Shown in pieces: positions 7,277 through 15,304 of a stretch of DNA of 64,000 nucleotides. Position numbers and translations under genes: made by a program. The notes beneath the pieces are model-generated. The model did no database searches and was not told the DNA's origin. It was given only the letters and a program-made list of their open reading frames with translations. The stretch is taken from contig DASYKS010000106.1 in the NCBI GenBank assembly GCA_035995205.1, positions 1-64,000 of the forward strand, read 5' to 3'. The stretch comes from DASYKS01 sp035995205 (GTDB lineage: Bacteria > Acidobacteriota > Thermoanaerobaculia > Multivoradales > UBA5704). Numbering within the stretch: the stretch's first letter is position 1; every line of letters starts with the position of its first letter.

Positions 7277-7698
7277 AGGTCTCAGACATCGCGACCTCGG
7301 CATGAGACCTTCGGTCCCGGGTCCGCATCACGCCGACCTGAGACCTTCGGATCTGGTTCTGAGCCTTCCGGACATGGTTCTGGACCTGCCGGATCTGGTT
7401 CTGAGACATTCGGACCTGGTTCTGGGCCTTCCGGATTTGGTTCCGGACCTTCCGGATCTAGGTCCGAACCCCTGCGACCCCGGTCCGAGGCTCCCGGACC
7501 CGTTCCGGACAGTGGCGACCCCGGTCCGAGCGACCGGAACCTGGGTCCGAGGCCCCGCGACCTGGGTCCGAGAGGTTCGGAAATCGGTCCGAGTGGTTCA
7601 GACCCGGGTCCGCAACGTTCAGACCTGGTCCGTGTGATGCAGATCCCGGTCCGAATCCTTGAGACCCAGGTCCCGACACCCCGGACCTGGGTCGCGCC
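7277..7698. repeat. Degenerate 21-bp tandem array B (~19 units)
   Basis: The stretch between the divergent genes at 7205 (minus) and 7836 (plus) reads as about 19 units of 21 bases (three or four are 20, one is shortened to 15). A typical unit is ACCTTCGGATCTGG then TTCTGAG; later units drift to CGACCTGGG then TCCGAG, so the consensus changes gradually along the array. The most conserved positions are CGGAYCTGG and TYCGAG. Apparent proteins across it are seven-residue repeats (such as LPDLVLG) that shift frame where units lose a base, so it is unlikely to be coding. The array occupies a divergent promoter region. Confidence 0.85.
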
Positions 7699-7835
7699 CG
7701 CCGGGCCGGGCTTCCTCAAGTGGTATCATCGCGTCCCGGACGTGCGCGTCCGAATCCTTATACCGACGACAAGCGACGCGGAGAGTTTGCCTCTCCGGCC
7801 TACCGAATTCCGCCGCCTCGCGAAGGAGAATCCCC

Positions 7836-9092
7836 TTGAGCCGCTTCCCTGGTGTCGATTTCCTGGAGTTCGATCCCCTCCTGTCCGAAGAAGAGCGGAT
7901 GGCGCGCGATACGGTGCGCGAGTTCGTGGACGACAAGGTCAAGCCGATCATCGAAGAGTGCCACCGCGAGGGGCGCACGCCCTTGGAGCTGGTGCCCGAG
8001 ATGGGGCGGATGAACCTGTTCGGCGCGACGATCTCCGAATACGGCCTGCCGGGCCTGAACAACGTCGCCTACGGGCTGATCATGCAGGAGCTGGAGCGTG
8101 GCGATTCCGGCCTGCGCAGCTTCGTCTCGGTCCAAAGCTCGCTGGTGATGTACCCGATCTACACGTTCGGCTCGAAAGAGCAGAAGGACCGCTGGATTCC
8201 GCCGATGGCGACCGGCGAGGCGATCGGTTGCTTCGGCCTGACCGAGCCCGATTTCGGCTCGAACCCGGGCGGCATGCGAACCACCGCGAGGAAGGTCGGC
8301 AACGAGTGGGTCCTGAACGGCTCGAAGCAGTGGATCACGAACGGCACGCTCGCCGATGTCGCGGTGGTCTGGGCGAAGACCGAAGACGGCGTGCGCGGCT
8401 TCTTGGTCGAGAAGGGCACGCCGGGGTTCACCTCGTCGGACCAGCATGGCAAGTTCTCGCTTCGCGCTTCGACCACGTCCGAGCTGGGCTTTCATGACTG
8501 CCGCATCCCGGCCGAAAACCTGCTGCCCGGCTCGACCGGTTTGAAGAGCCCACTCATGTGTCTCAACCAGGCGCGCTACGGCATCGCCTGGGGGGGACTG
8601 GGGGCGGCCATGGAGTGCTACTACACGGCGCTCGAGTACGCCAAAGAGCGGGTTCAGTTCGCGGGCCAGCCGATCGCCTGCCACCAGATGGTGCAAGAAA
8701 AACTGGTCTGGATGGTCTCCGAGATCACCAAGGGGCAGCTGCTCGCGCTACAGCTCGGGAAGCTCAAGGACGCGGGCAAGCTCAAACACCAGCACATCTC
8801 CTTGGGCAAACGGAACAACGTCTGGGTCGCGCGGGAATGCGCCCGGCTCGCCCGCGAGATCCTGGGAGCGAACGGCATCGTCGACGACTATCCGGTCATC
8901 CGCCACATGTTGAACATCGAGTCGGTCTTCACCTACGAGGGGACGCACGACATCCACGCCCTGATCATCGGCGAGGCGATCACCGGCATCCCGGCGTTCA
9001 ACCCGCCCCTGGTCCAAACCAAGGGCACGGGGGCCTCGCCCCCCGACCGGCCCGCGGTGGCGATTCCGGTCGAAGTCGGGAGCGCCGGCTAA
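7836..9092 (+). CDS. gcdH: Acyl-CoA dehydrogenase, glutaryl-CoA dehydrogenase-like
   Basis: The TTG at 7836 lies nine bases after AAGGAG and gives a 418-residue protein, the usual size for this family; upstream in-frame codons run into array B. Features include the FAD/substrate region GCFGLTEPDFGSNPGG (~residue 130), WITNGTLADV, GxxGAAMECYYTALEYAKER, and the catalytic Glu region VFTYEGTHDIHALIIG (~380), which is typical of glutaryl-CoA dehydrogenase. That enzyme oxidises and decarboxylates glutaryl-CoA to crotonyl-CoA in lysine and tryptophan breakdown. A related acyl-CoA substrate cannot be excluded. Its TAA overlaps the ATG of glpX by one base. Confidence 0.88.
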   Translation: MSRFPGVDFLEFDPLLSEEERMARDTVREFVDDKVKPIIEECHREGRTPLELVPEMGRMNLFGATISEYGLPGLNNVAYGLIMQELERGDSGLRSFVSVQSSLVMYPIYTFGSKEQKDRWIPPMATGEAIGCFGLTEPDFGSNPGGMRTTARKVGNEWVLNGSKQWITNGTLADVAVVWAKTEDGVRGFLVEKGTPGFTSSDQHGKFSLRASTTSELGFHDCRIPAENLLPGSTGLKSPLMCLNQARYGIAWGGLGAAMECYYTALEYAKERVQFAGQPIACHQMVQEKLVWMVSEITKGQLLALQLGKLKDAGKLKHQHISLGKRNNVWVARECARLAREILGANGIVDDYPVIRHMLNIESVFTYEGTHDIHALIIGEAITGIPAFNPPLVQTKGTGASPPDRPAVAIPVEVGSAG

Positions 9093-10075
9093 TGGGCCTC
9101 GACTCGCGTCTCGAACAGGGTTTCATCCGCGTCACGGAGCAGGCCGCCTTGGCGGCGGCGAAGACCATGGGCTTCGGCGAGCGGAGCCACTCCGACCATG
9201 TGGCGGTCGAAGCGATGCGCCATGAAATGGATTTGCTGGAGATGGACGGCCGGATCGTGATCGGCGAGGGCGAGCGCGACAAGGCGCCGATGCTCTTTGT
9301 AGGCGAAGAGCTGGGCGCCGCGCGCGGCAAGGCCGGCGCGCCGCAGGTCGACATCGCGGTCGATCCGCTCGAAGGGACGAACCTGTGCGCCACCGGCGCG
9401 CCGGATGCGGTGGCCGTCTTAGCCGCGGCCGAGCGCGGCGGTCTGCTGCACGCGCCCGACGTCTACATGGAAAAGATCGTGGTCGGCCAAACCGCCCGCG
9501 GCTCGATCCACCTGGACGCGCCGGTGGCCGAAAACCTGCGGAACATCGCGGCCGCGTTCAACCGCAAGGTGAGCGACTTGACGATCGTGGTGCTCGATCG
9601 CGAACGCCACCAGCAGCTGATCGCCGACATCCGCAGCGCCGGGGCACGCATCCGCCTGATCGGCGACGGCGACCTGTCGGCCGGCATCGCGGCCGCCGTG
9701 CGCGGCACGGGGGTCCATGCGGTCATGGGAATCGGCGGAGCGCCCGAAGGGGTGATCACCGCGGCGGCCATGCGCTGTCTGGGCGGCGAGATCCAGGCGC
9801 GGTTGAAGGCGCTCGACGCCGCGCAGGAACAGCGCCTGAAAGACCTGGACATCATGGACGCGGACAAGATCTACAGCACCGAGGAGCTCGCCCCCGGAGA
9901 AGAGATCCTGTTCTCCTCGACCGGCGTCACCGACGGCGAGCTGCTCAAGGGAGTCCGCTTCTTCGGCGGCGGCTCGCGCACCTCGACCCTGTTCATGTCG
10001 CTGCCGCGCCGGATCATCCGTTTCGTCGACACGATCCACCGCGAGCAGGTCACCACGCCGGTCCGCTTCCTGTAG
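9092..10075 (+). CDS. glpX: Class II fructose-1,6-bisphosphatase
   Basis: Class II FBPase converts fructose-1,6-bisphosphate to fructose-6-phosphate in gluconeogenesis. The 327-residue product shows the GlpX hallmarks in order: DHVAVEAMRHEMD and GRIVIGEGERDKAPML (~40-65), the metal-site DIAVDPLEGTNLCATG (~88), IRLIGDGDLSAGI (~190) and GIGGAPEGVITAAAMRCLGG (~220). The start overlaps the upstream dehydrogenase stop (TAATG), so the two genes are co-translated. The dCTP deaminase gene follows after ten bases. Confidence 0.95.
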   Translation: MGLDSRLEQGFIRVTEQAALAAAKTMGFGERSHSDHVAVEAMRHEMDLLEMDGRIVIGEGERDKAPMLFVGEELGAARGKAGAPQVDIAVDPLEGTNLCATGAPDAVAVLAAAERGGLLHAPDVYMEKIVVGQTARGSIHLDAPVAENLRNIAAAFNRKVSDLTIVVLDRERHQQLIADIRSAGARIRLIGDGDLSAGIAAAVRGTGVHAVMGIGGAPEGVITAAAMRCLGGEIQARLKALDAAQEQRLKDLDIMDADKIYSTEELAPGEEILFSSTGVTDGELLKGVRFFGGGSRTSTLFMSLPRRIIRFVDTIHREQVTTPVRFL

Positions 10076-10085
10076 TCCATTCAAG

Positions 10086-10571
10086 ATGATTAAGCCCGAT
10101 CGCTGGATTCACGCCTGGGGGCTCGCCGACGGCGTCCGCCCGTTCGAGCCCTCCCAGGTCAACTCGGCGAGCTACGACGTAAGGCTCTCTGACCACTGGA
10201 TCTGCCCGACCCGCGATCCGGAGGAGTTCACCTCCTCGGCGGTGAAGCTCTTCCCCGGCGAGGTGATCCTCGCCTCGACCCTCGAATACGTCCGCATCCC
10301 GCGCACAGTGGCCTGCGATCTGAAGCTCAAATCGACGCTCGGCCGGCTGTGGATCAACCACTCGCTCGCCGGCTGGTGCGATCCGGGCTTCGAGGGCAAC
10401 ATCACGCTGGAGCTCCAGAACCTCGGCCCCGCGCCGTTCGTGCTCGAAGCGGGTCGCCGGATCGCGCAGTTGATCTTCATCGCCATGGAGTCCGAGCCCG
10501 AGGTGGCCTACGGCGAGCCCGGCTCGTCGTCTCATTACCAGGGCCAGACCGGGACCACCCCTGCGCGGTAA
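10086..10571 (+). CDS. dcd: dCTP deaminase
   Basis: Dcd deaminates dCTP to dUTP in thymidylate supply. The 161-residue protein has the trimeric dUTPase-like fold signatures: VNSASYDVRLSDHWI (~25), LASTLEYVRIP, KLKSTLGRLWI (~82, Ser/Arg of the active site) and the catalytic block AGWCDPGFEGNITLELQN (~97-114) with its Glu. It is slightly shorter than the E. coli enzyme but ends with the expected SHYQGQTG motif. It is the third gene of the plus-strand run behind gcdH and glpX. Confidence 0.93.
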   Translation: MIKPDRWIHAWGLADGVRPFEPSQVNSASYDVRLSDHWICPTRDPEEFTSSAVKLFPGEVILASTLEYVRIPRTVACDLKLKSTLGRLWINHSLAGWCDPGFEGNITLELQNLGPAPFVLEAGRRIAQLIFIAMESEPEVAYGEPGSSSHYQGQTGTTPAR

Positions 10572-10672
10572 GAGCCTCTTTCCTGTAGGGTTCTCAGCTC
10601 CGGAAGCGCTCCGGAATGAGCGAACCGGTCTCCCCCCAGGTCGGAGACGGGCACTTCCAGGAACCCCAGAAC

Positions 10673-10678
10673 TATAAT
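10673..10678 (+). promoter_or_regulatory. Perfect -10 box (TATAAT) before the DUF4388 gene
   Basis: TATAAT ends 18 bases before the ATG at 10697. No convincing TTGACA lies 16-18 bases further upstream. Transcription would start around 10685-10687, leaving a leader of about ten bases. It sits inside the longer open frame starting at 10616, which argues for the shorter start. Confidence 0.4.
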
Positions 10679-10696
10679 CTTGCGCCGTCAACCGCC

Positions 10697-11854
10697 ATGG
10701 GCATCGTCGGAAATCTCAAGACCATGCAGCTCGCCGAGCTGCTGCAGTGGCTCTCCCAGAGTCAGAAAACGGGGACGCTGCACATCCAACGCGAAAGGAT
10801 CGAGAAGAAGATCTTTTTTCGCGAAGGCCGGGTCATCTCCTCCGCTTCGTCTCGGCCGGAGGAGTATCTGGGGCATTTCCTGGTTGCCCAGGGTTTCATC
10901 AGCGACGACGATCTGACGCAAGCGATCCAGCAGCAGGGCAAGACCGGCAACCTGCTCGGCCGCATCCTGGTCGATTCCGGCGTCATCAGCGAGTTGGACC
11001 TCCATCGCCTGCTCCGGCTCAAGGCCGAGGAGAGCATCTACGACGTCTTCACCTGGTCGGAGGCGGACTTCAAGTTCCTCGACGACGTGCTCCCCGAGCA
11101 CCCGATGATCCCGATGAACCTAGACGTCACGGCGATCATTCTCGAAGGGGTGCAACGGGTGGACGAGTGGAACCGGCTGCGCAGCGTGATCCCCTCGTCC
11201 GACGCGATCCCGGTGCAGATCGCGATGTGGGACGAGACCGATCTCGACGCCGGCAAACGCAAGATCCTCGATCGGGTCGACGACGAGCGGACGATCGCCG
11301 AGATCCAGCGCGAGACGCGTTCGACCGAGTTCTACATCTACCGCGTCCTGTTCGACCAGTACCGCGAAGGGCGGCTCAAGGTGATCAACCCGCGCTGGGG
11401 CGGGGGCACCACGACCGGTCGTACCCAGCTCATGCCGACGCCGAGCGCGAACGGAGTGGTCGACTTCTCGCTGCTCTTGGCGGCCGCCCATCATTTCCTC
11501 GCCGAGAAAGAATATGAGCTCGCGCTGCGCCACCTACGCGCGGCCCGCAGCCTCGAACCCGACAAAAGGGAGACCGAGACCGCCCTGCGCGAGGGAGAAA
11601 AGAAGGTTCGCGAAGCCGTCGAGGTGGCAGGAGTGAGCCTCACCTCGGTGCCCAAGCTGGCGCGCAAGATGGAAGAGCTGCAAACCCTGAAGATCTCGCC
11701 GCAAGAGGGCTTCATGCTCACCCGCATCACCGGCGGCTACGACATCCAGGCGATCGTCAAGATCACCCCGATGCCACAGCTCGACGCCCTCCTGGTGTTC
11801 TGGAAGCTCGCGACCGCGGGACACATCACGCTGTCGGCGGGGAAGGGAAAGTAG
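10697..11854 (+). CDS. DUF4388 (PATAN-like) domain protein
   Basis: The 385-residue protein starts with a DUF4388 domain: GNLKTMQLAELLQWLSQSQKTGTLHI (split over residues ~4-30), then a beta-rich segment KKIFFREGRVISSASS and GHFLVAQGFISDDDLTQAI. These domains are thought to be sensory or scaffold modules in gliding and gene-regulatory proteins of Myxococcota and Acidobacteriota. A winged-helix-like middle part (DERTIAEIQRETRSTEFYIYR, ~195) and a TPR-like helical stretch (LLAAAHHFLAEKEYELALRH, ~260) follow. The C-terminal ~60 residues repeat a GFMLTRITGGYDIQAIV motif. The start at 10697 was chosen from the DUF4388 boundary and the -10 box; 10616 is the alternative. No ligand can be named. Confidence 0.75.
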   Translation: MGIVGNLKTMQLAELLQWLSQSQKTGTLHIQRERIEKKIFFREGRVISSASSRPEEYLGHFLVAQGFISDDDLTQAIQQQGKTGNLLGRILVDSGVISELDLHRLLRLKAEESIYDVFTWSEADFKFLDDVLPEHPMIPMNLDVTAIILEGVQRVDEWNRLRSVIPSSDAIPVQIAMWDETDLDAGKRKILDRVDDERTIAEIQRETRSTEFYIYRVLFDQYREGRLKVINPRWGGGTTTGRTQLMPTPSANGVVDFSLLLAAAHHFLAEKEYELALRHLRAARSLEPDKRETETALREGEKKVREAVEVAGVSLTSVPKLARKMEELQTLKISPQEGFMLTRITGGYDIQAIVKITPMPQLDALLVFWKLATAGHITLSAGKGK

Positions 11855-11856
11855 GT

Positions 11857-12468
11857 TCAGAGCCGCGGGCGCGAAACGTGCGGATTGCCGCGCACGGCGA
11901 ACCTTAGCGGCCAGGCGACGGCATCCGCCGCGTAGTCGATCCCCACCCGCGGACCCGCCGCGATCTCCTCCGCGGAGAGCGGCTCCCCCTCCACGATCTT
12001 GAGCGCCCCGCGGTCGAACCGGACGCCGTCATCGCTGCGATTGATCCCGAGCGCCTGGCACAATCGGCCTGGACCGCCAGCGACATCGCCCGGCCGGACG
12101 CGCGAAAGACCGCGCAACGCGAGCATCCTCTCCTCGCCCGCGACCGGCTCCCCCGCCCGGATCAACACGGCACTGCCGAGACCCGCTTTCTCGGTCACCA
12201 CGTTCAGGCAGAAATGCATGCCGTAGATGAAATAGACATAAGCATGTCCGCCGGGCAAATACAGGCTTTCGTTCCGCGCCGTCCGCCGCCCGCCCCACGC
12301 ATGGCTCGCCCGATCGGGAGCTCCGAGATACGCCTCGGTCTCGACGATTCGGAGCACCAGGCGTTCGCCTTCCAGATCACGCACTAGGTAACGCCCGAGC
12401 AGCTCGCGGGCGACTAGCTCGGTCGGGCGGCGGTAGAAGCGGAGGGGAAGGGTTTTCGATGGGCTCAA
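11857..12468 (-). CDS. 3-methyladenine DNA glycosylase (AAG/Mpg family)
   Basis: This monofunctional glycosylase removes alkylated and deaminated purines in base excision repair. The 203-residue product matches the AAG family through its length: LARELLGRYLVRDLEG (~20), the catalytic Glu in IVETEAYLGAPDRASHAWGG (~41-60), the Tyr wedge region GGHAYVYFIYGMHFCLNVV (~73-91) and the C-terminal R-I/G-nnn pattern with GNPHVSR. The frame starts at a TTG (12468) with no obvious ribosome site. It is convergent with the DUF4388 gene, with stops three bases apart. Confidence 0.92.
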   Translation of the reverse strand: MSPSKTLPLRFYRRPTELVARELLGRYLVRDLEGERLVLRIVETEAYLGAPDRASHAWGGRRTARNESLYLPGGHAYVYFIYGMHFCLNVVTEKAGLGSAVLIRAGEPVAGEERMLALRGLSRVRPGDVAGGPGRLCQALGINRSDDGVRFDRGALKIVEGEPLSAEEIAAGPRVGIDYAADAVAWPLRFAVRGNPHVSRPRL

Positions 12469-12567
12469 GAGGCCGACTCAAGAAACTGTGTCAGATTCGA
12501 TCCAAATGCCTTGCGCGACTCCTGAAGTTTCAATACCTTCGCCTGCCGGAAAGAAAGGGAGAGGTGT

Positions 12568-12816
12568 ATGGCAGGACATCCCTGGGAAATGACCTTGAGG
12601 CAATTCTTGGCGAAGGCCAAGGCTGAGTACGGATTGGATGTGCGGGTACTACAGGTTGGTGTATACGGGCTTGTTCTTCACGACGAAAGCAGCGTGATGT
12701 CGATTCCGGCAATTGAGGAAGACGATGTGCTCCGGCCGGAAGTGCTCGAGCACATATGTTACCGTTTCGGACTTCCAGCTCAAGATTTCGGCCTCGATCC
12801 CGATCCTGAGGACTAG
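12568..12816 (+). CDS. Small protein of a tail-to-tail pair, possibly a TA component
   Basis: An 82-residue acidic protein with a ribosome site (AGGGAGAGG) just before its ATG. It has a helix (TLRQFLAKAKAEYG), a strand-rich centre (VRVLQVGVYGLVLHDESSVMS) and an acidic C-terminus (DFGLDPDPED). I do not recognise a family. It is convergent with the 98-residue HicB-like gene on the minus strand, and both stop codons are made from the same CTAG (12813-12816). The convergent layout is not that of a standard TA operon, so partnership is only suggested by adjacency and size. Confidence 0.55.
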   Translation: MAGHPWEMTLRQFLAKAKAEYGLDVRVLQVGVYGLVLHDESSVMSIPAIEEDDVLRPEVLEHICYRFGLPAQDFGLDPDPED

Positions 12817-13109
12817 GCGGCGATCCGGGTCTCGAACTGCGGACCTTCCTGCCCGCCCCCGCGAACCGGCTCCACTCCTGAGCTGGCCGCCTTCGCGTAC
12901 ATCTCCCAATACTTCTTAGGAGCGGGAGAAAATCCCTGGAAGGGCTCGATTCCCATCTCAAGGCTCGCGGCGACCTGCACCTTGAGCAGGCGATCTAGCT
13001 CGTAGGGAAGATCTTCCAGACGCCTCGACTGGGTTGCGATGCGGTACTCCAGGCACTGAGCTACCCACCAATCGCCACTCCGGAAAGCTACGGCGCGGAT
13101 GGTTTTCAT
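12813..13109 (-). CDS. HicB-like small protein
   Basis: The 98-residue product starts MKTIRAVAFRSGDWWVAQCLEYRIAT (given here in parts: a beta strand, then WWVAQCLEY). This is the pattern of the HicB antitoxin partial RNase H fold, followed by a helix (LPYELDRLLKVQVAASLEMG) and a loop (EPFQGFSPAPKKYWEMY). HicB antitoxins counter the RNA-cleaving HicA; no HicA (double-stranded-RNA-binding-like) gene is adjacent. A TACAAT -10 box lies eight bases before the ATG with no ribosome site, implying a near-leaderless transcript. The assignment rests on fold pattern and is moderate. Confidence 0.55.
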   Translation of the reverse strand: MKTIRAVAFRSGDWWVAQCLEYRIATQSRRLEDLPYELDRLLKVQVAASLEMGIEPFQGFSPAPKKYWEMYAKAASSGVEPVRGGGQEGPQFETRIAA

Positions 13110-13197
13110 AGCCAAAGATTGTAGCGCAGGTTGCGAACCTCGCGAAGGTGGCCCCCACCGAGATTCTTGAACCCGCCCTATAATCCCCGCCGCCCCC

Positions 13198-13863
13198 ATG
13201 CTGCCGCCTCTCTTCGCCGACCTGCCCGCGCCGTTCGCTGCGCGTTTCGACCCGGATGCGCCTTGGGCGCTGCTCGGCGAAGCGCTGGACGAAATCCTCG
13301 ACGCCCTCCCGTCCTCGGCGATCGAGATCGGGGTGCCACCGGAGGTTTCGCTCGCGGGCGATCGGATCGCGATCGGGCGGGGGACGCGGCTGGCTCCCGG
13401 CGTGGTGATCGAGGGACCGGCGTGGATCGGCCAAGACGTGGAGATCCGACCGGGGGCGTACTTGCGTGGCGGGGTTTGGATCGGCGAGGGCGCGGTCATC
13501 GGGGCCAACACCGAGGTCAAGCGGGCGATCTTTCTGCCCGGCGCGCGGGCGCCGCATTTAAATTATGTAGGCGATTCGATCCTCGGCGCGGAGGTCAATT
13601 TAGGCGCCGGGACAATCCTGTCGAATTTCCGCCACGACGGGCGGGAGATCCACGTCGGGAAGGACCGGCCGAGCGGGCGGCGGAAGCTGGGCGCAGTGCT
13701 CGGCGATCATGTCCAGACCGGCTGCAATTGCGTGATCCACCCCGGGGTGGTGGTCGGGCGCGAAACGCAGATCTACCCGGGGGTGCAGCTCCGCTCGGGG
13801 GTTTACGCCGAGAAGCTGCTGATCAAGCTGCGGCAGGAGCTGGAGATGACGCCGCTGGGGTGA
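13198..13863 (+). CDS. Left-handed beta-helix acyltransferase/GlmU-like C-terminal domain protein
   Basis: A 221-residue protein made mostly of hexapeptide repeats. After ~40 residues (DEILDALPSSAIEIGVPPEV) come turns such as IAIGRGTRLAPGVVIEGPAWIG (in two parts), VEIRPGAYLRG, VWIGEGAVIGANTEVKR, then HLNYVGDSILGAEVNLGAGT, which resembles the acetyl-CoA-binding domain of GlmU. A second set of turns (GDHVQTGCNCVIHPGVVVG) closes the helix. There is no pyrophosphorylase domain, so it may acetylate a sugar amine or serve another transferase role. A TATAAT box ends 13 bases before the ATG, with no ribosome site. Confidence 0.8.
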   Translation: MLPPLFADLPAPFAARFDPDAPWALLGEALDEILDALPSSAIEIGVPPEVSLAGDRIAIGRGTRLAPGVVIEGPAWIGQDVEIRPGAYLRGGVWIGEGAVIGANTEVKRAIFLPGARAPHLNYVGDSILGAEVNLGAGTILSNFRHDGREIHVGKDRPSGRRKLGAVLGDHVQTGCNCVIHPGVVVGRETQIYPGVQLRSGVYAEKLLIKLRQELEMTPLG

Positions 13864-13867
13864 GGCT

Positions 13868-13976
13868 TCCAGGAAAGGACATAAAGGACTCCAAAGACTG
13901 CAAGGACTCACAAACAGCGAAGCTGGAAGTCCTTGGAGTCCTTGCAGTCCTTTATGTCCTTTCCTGGAGGGGCAAG
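13868..13976. terminator. Long inverted repeat between convergent genes
   Basis: The left arm begins CCAGGAAAGGACATAAAGGA and the right arm is its near-complete reverse complement, ending TCCTTTATGTCCTTTCCTGG. Inner parts (AAGGACT units) are repeated and pair with few mismatches, giving a stem of roughly 40 bp. It lies between the stops of the plus-strand beta-helix gene (13863) and the minus-strand phosphatase gene (13987), so it may block read-through in both directions. The AAGGACT submotif is repeated several times per arm, suggesting a dispersed element rather than a simple terminator. Confidence 0.65.
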
Positions 13977-13986
13977 CCGCCTCCCC

Positions 13987-15255
13987 CTACACGAACCTCG
14001 GCCGCGGGAAGGCGTGGGTAGGGGTGTCGCCCGGCGGCTGGCAGACCACCATGACGGTCCGGTCGTCCTGGGCCGGCTCGCCGTCCGAAAATCTTTCGAC
14101 GTCCGCGAAGACCGCCTCAACCACTGCCTGCGCCGACGGGCCGCGGTTCGCGCTCGCGACCTGGATCAGGCGGCGGAGGCCGTACTCTTCGCGCTCGGCG
14201 CCGTCTCCGCTCCCCAAGGCTTCGACGATTCCGTCGGTGTAGAACACCAGCATGTCGCCCGGCTTCATGATGACGAAGCCGCGCTCGTAGGAGACCGAGG
14301 CGAGCGGCCCTAGCACCGGCCCCCCCTCTTCCAGCAGGCGGCAGGTGCCGTCGGCCGCCAGATGGAACGGCGGCGGATGCCCCGCGTTGACGTAGATGAA
14401 CGTGCCGTTCAGCTCCAGCTCGCCGTAGAACATGGAGACGAACCGGCTGGTGAGCGTGCTGCGGTGAATGATCGCGTTCAAGCGTTCCACCGTGCGGACG
14501 ATTTTCAGATCGCGCGCGAGCCCCATGCGCAGACCCATGTAGATGTCGCGCACCTGGAGCGCCGCGGTCAGGCCGTGCCCGGAGACGTCGGCGATCGCGA
14601 GCCCCAAAATCTTCTCGGTGAGCGGGATGTAGTCGAAAAAGTCGCCGCCGACCGTCTCCATCGGCTCGAAACGGCCGAACAGATCGAACTGGCCGTAGCT
14701 CGGCACGCGGCGCGGCAGGATCGAGGCCTGGATCTTCTTCGCCTCTTCGTACAGCGTGCGCATCCGCTCGCGGCGGATCTTCTCGTTGATGCTGTGGCGG
14801 AGGATGCCGAGCGAGAAGCGGACGTCGTCGGCCGAGACGCCGGGAGCGATGTCGAAGGCGAGCACGTAATCCTCGTCGCCCACCTCGACCGCCGCGAACC
14901 GCTGGACGCCGAGCTTCGCCTCGAGCTCGGCGTCAACCCCTGGGTCGTCGGCCGCCATGTAGACGACCCCGTCTTCCGCCAGGCGCTCGAACGGCGGGTA
15001 CGACCAGGGGATCTTGAGGCCCAGCTCGACGGGCGCGGCGTCGCCGAACAACCGTTCGAGCACGTACTGGTTTCCCTCCAGGCGATAGAGCCGCCCGCCG
15101 TAGATGCCCAGCTCGCCCCGGAACTTCTGGATGATCGTCTCGATCACGGTCTGGATCGTGCTCGACACGTCGTCCGAGCGCTCGATCGCGGAGACGACCT
15201 GCTCGACCTTCTTCATCAGCTCGCGGTAGTTGACCGCGCGGACTTCCGTGGACAT
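13987..15255 (-). CDS. SpoIIE/RsbU-type PP2C serine phosphatase with N-terminal sensor region
   Basis: The C-terminal ~230 of 422 residues form a PPM/SpoIIE phosphatase: VGGDFFDYIPL (~205) and LAIADVSGHGLTAAL (~225) carry the Asp metal ligands, FVSMFYGELELNG and YVNAGHPPPF follow, and VFYTDGIVEA (~350) holds the last Asp. The first ~170 residues look like a GAF-type sensor with a helical linker (REKIRRERMRTLYEEAKKIQ-type), typical of RsbU phosphatases that dephosphorylate STAS anti-anti-sigma factors. The STAS/RsbW pair at 4934-5742 is a natural candidate target but is 8 kb away. The start ATG at 15255 is supported by domain length. Confidence 0.9.
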   Translation of the reverse strand: MSTEVRAVNYRELMKKVEQVVSAIERSDDVSSTIQTVIETIIQKFRGELGIYGGRLYRLEGNQYVLERLFGDAAPVELGLKIPWSYPPFERLAEDGVVYMAADDPGVDAELEAKLGVQRFAAVEVGDEDYVLAFDIAPGVSADDVRFSLGILRHSINEKIRRERMRTLYEEAKKIQASILPRRVPSYGQFDLFGRFEPMETVGGDFFDYIPLTEKILGLAIADVSGHGLTAALQVRDIYMGLRMGLARDLKIVRTVERLNAIIHRSTLTSRFVSMFYGELELNGTFIYVNAGHPPPFHLAADGTCRLLEEGGPVLGPLASVSYERGFVIMKPGDMLVFYTDGIVEALGSGDGAEREEYGLRRLIQVASANRGPSAQAVVEAVFADVERFSDGEPAQDDRTVMVVCQPPGDTPTHAFPRPRFV

Positions 15256-15304
15256 CGACTGTCTCCGAAAAGGGAGTATGAGAAGAGGAAGCGCGCCCGC
15301 CGCT

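Noticed and set aside
13560..13863. Beta-helix gene as GlmU itself
   Set aside because: No N-terminal pyrophosphorylase domain is present and the protein is about half the length of GlmU.
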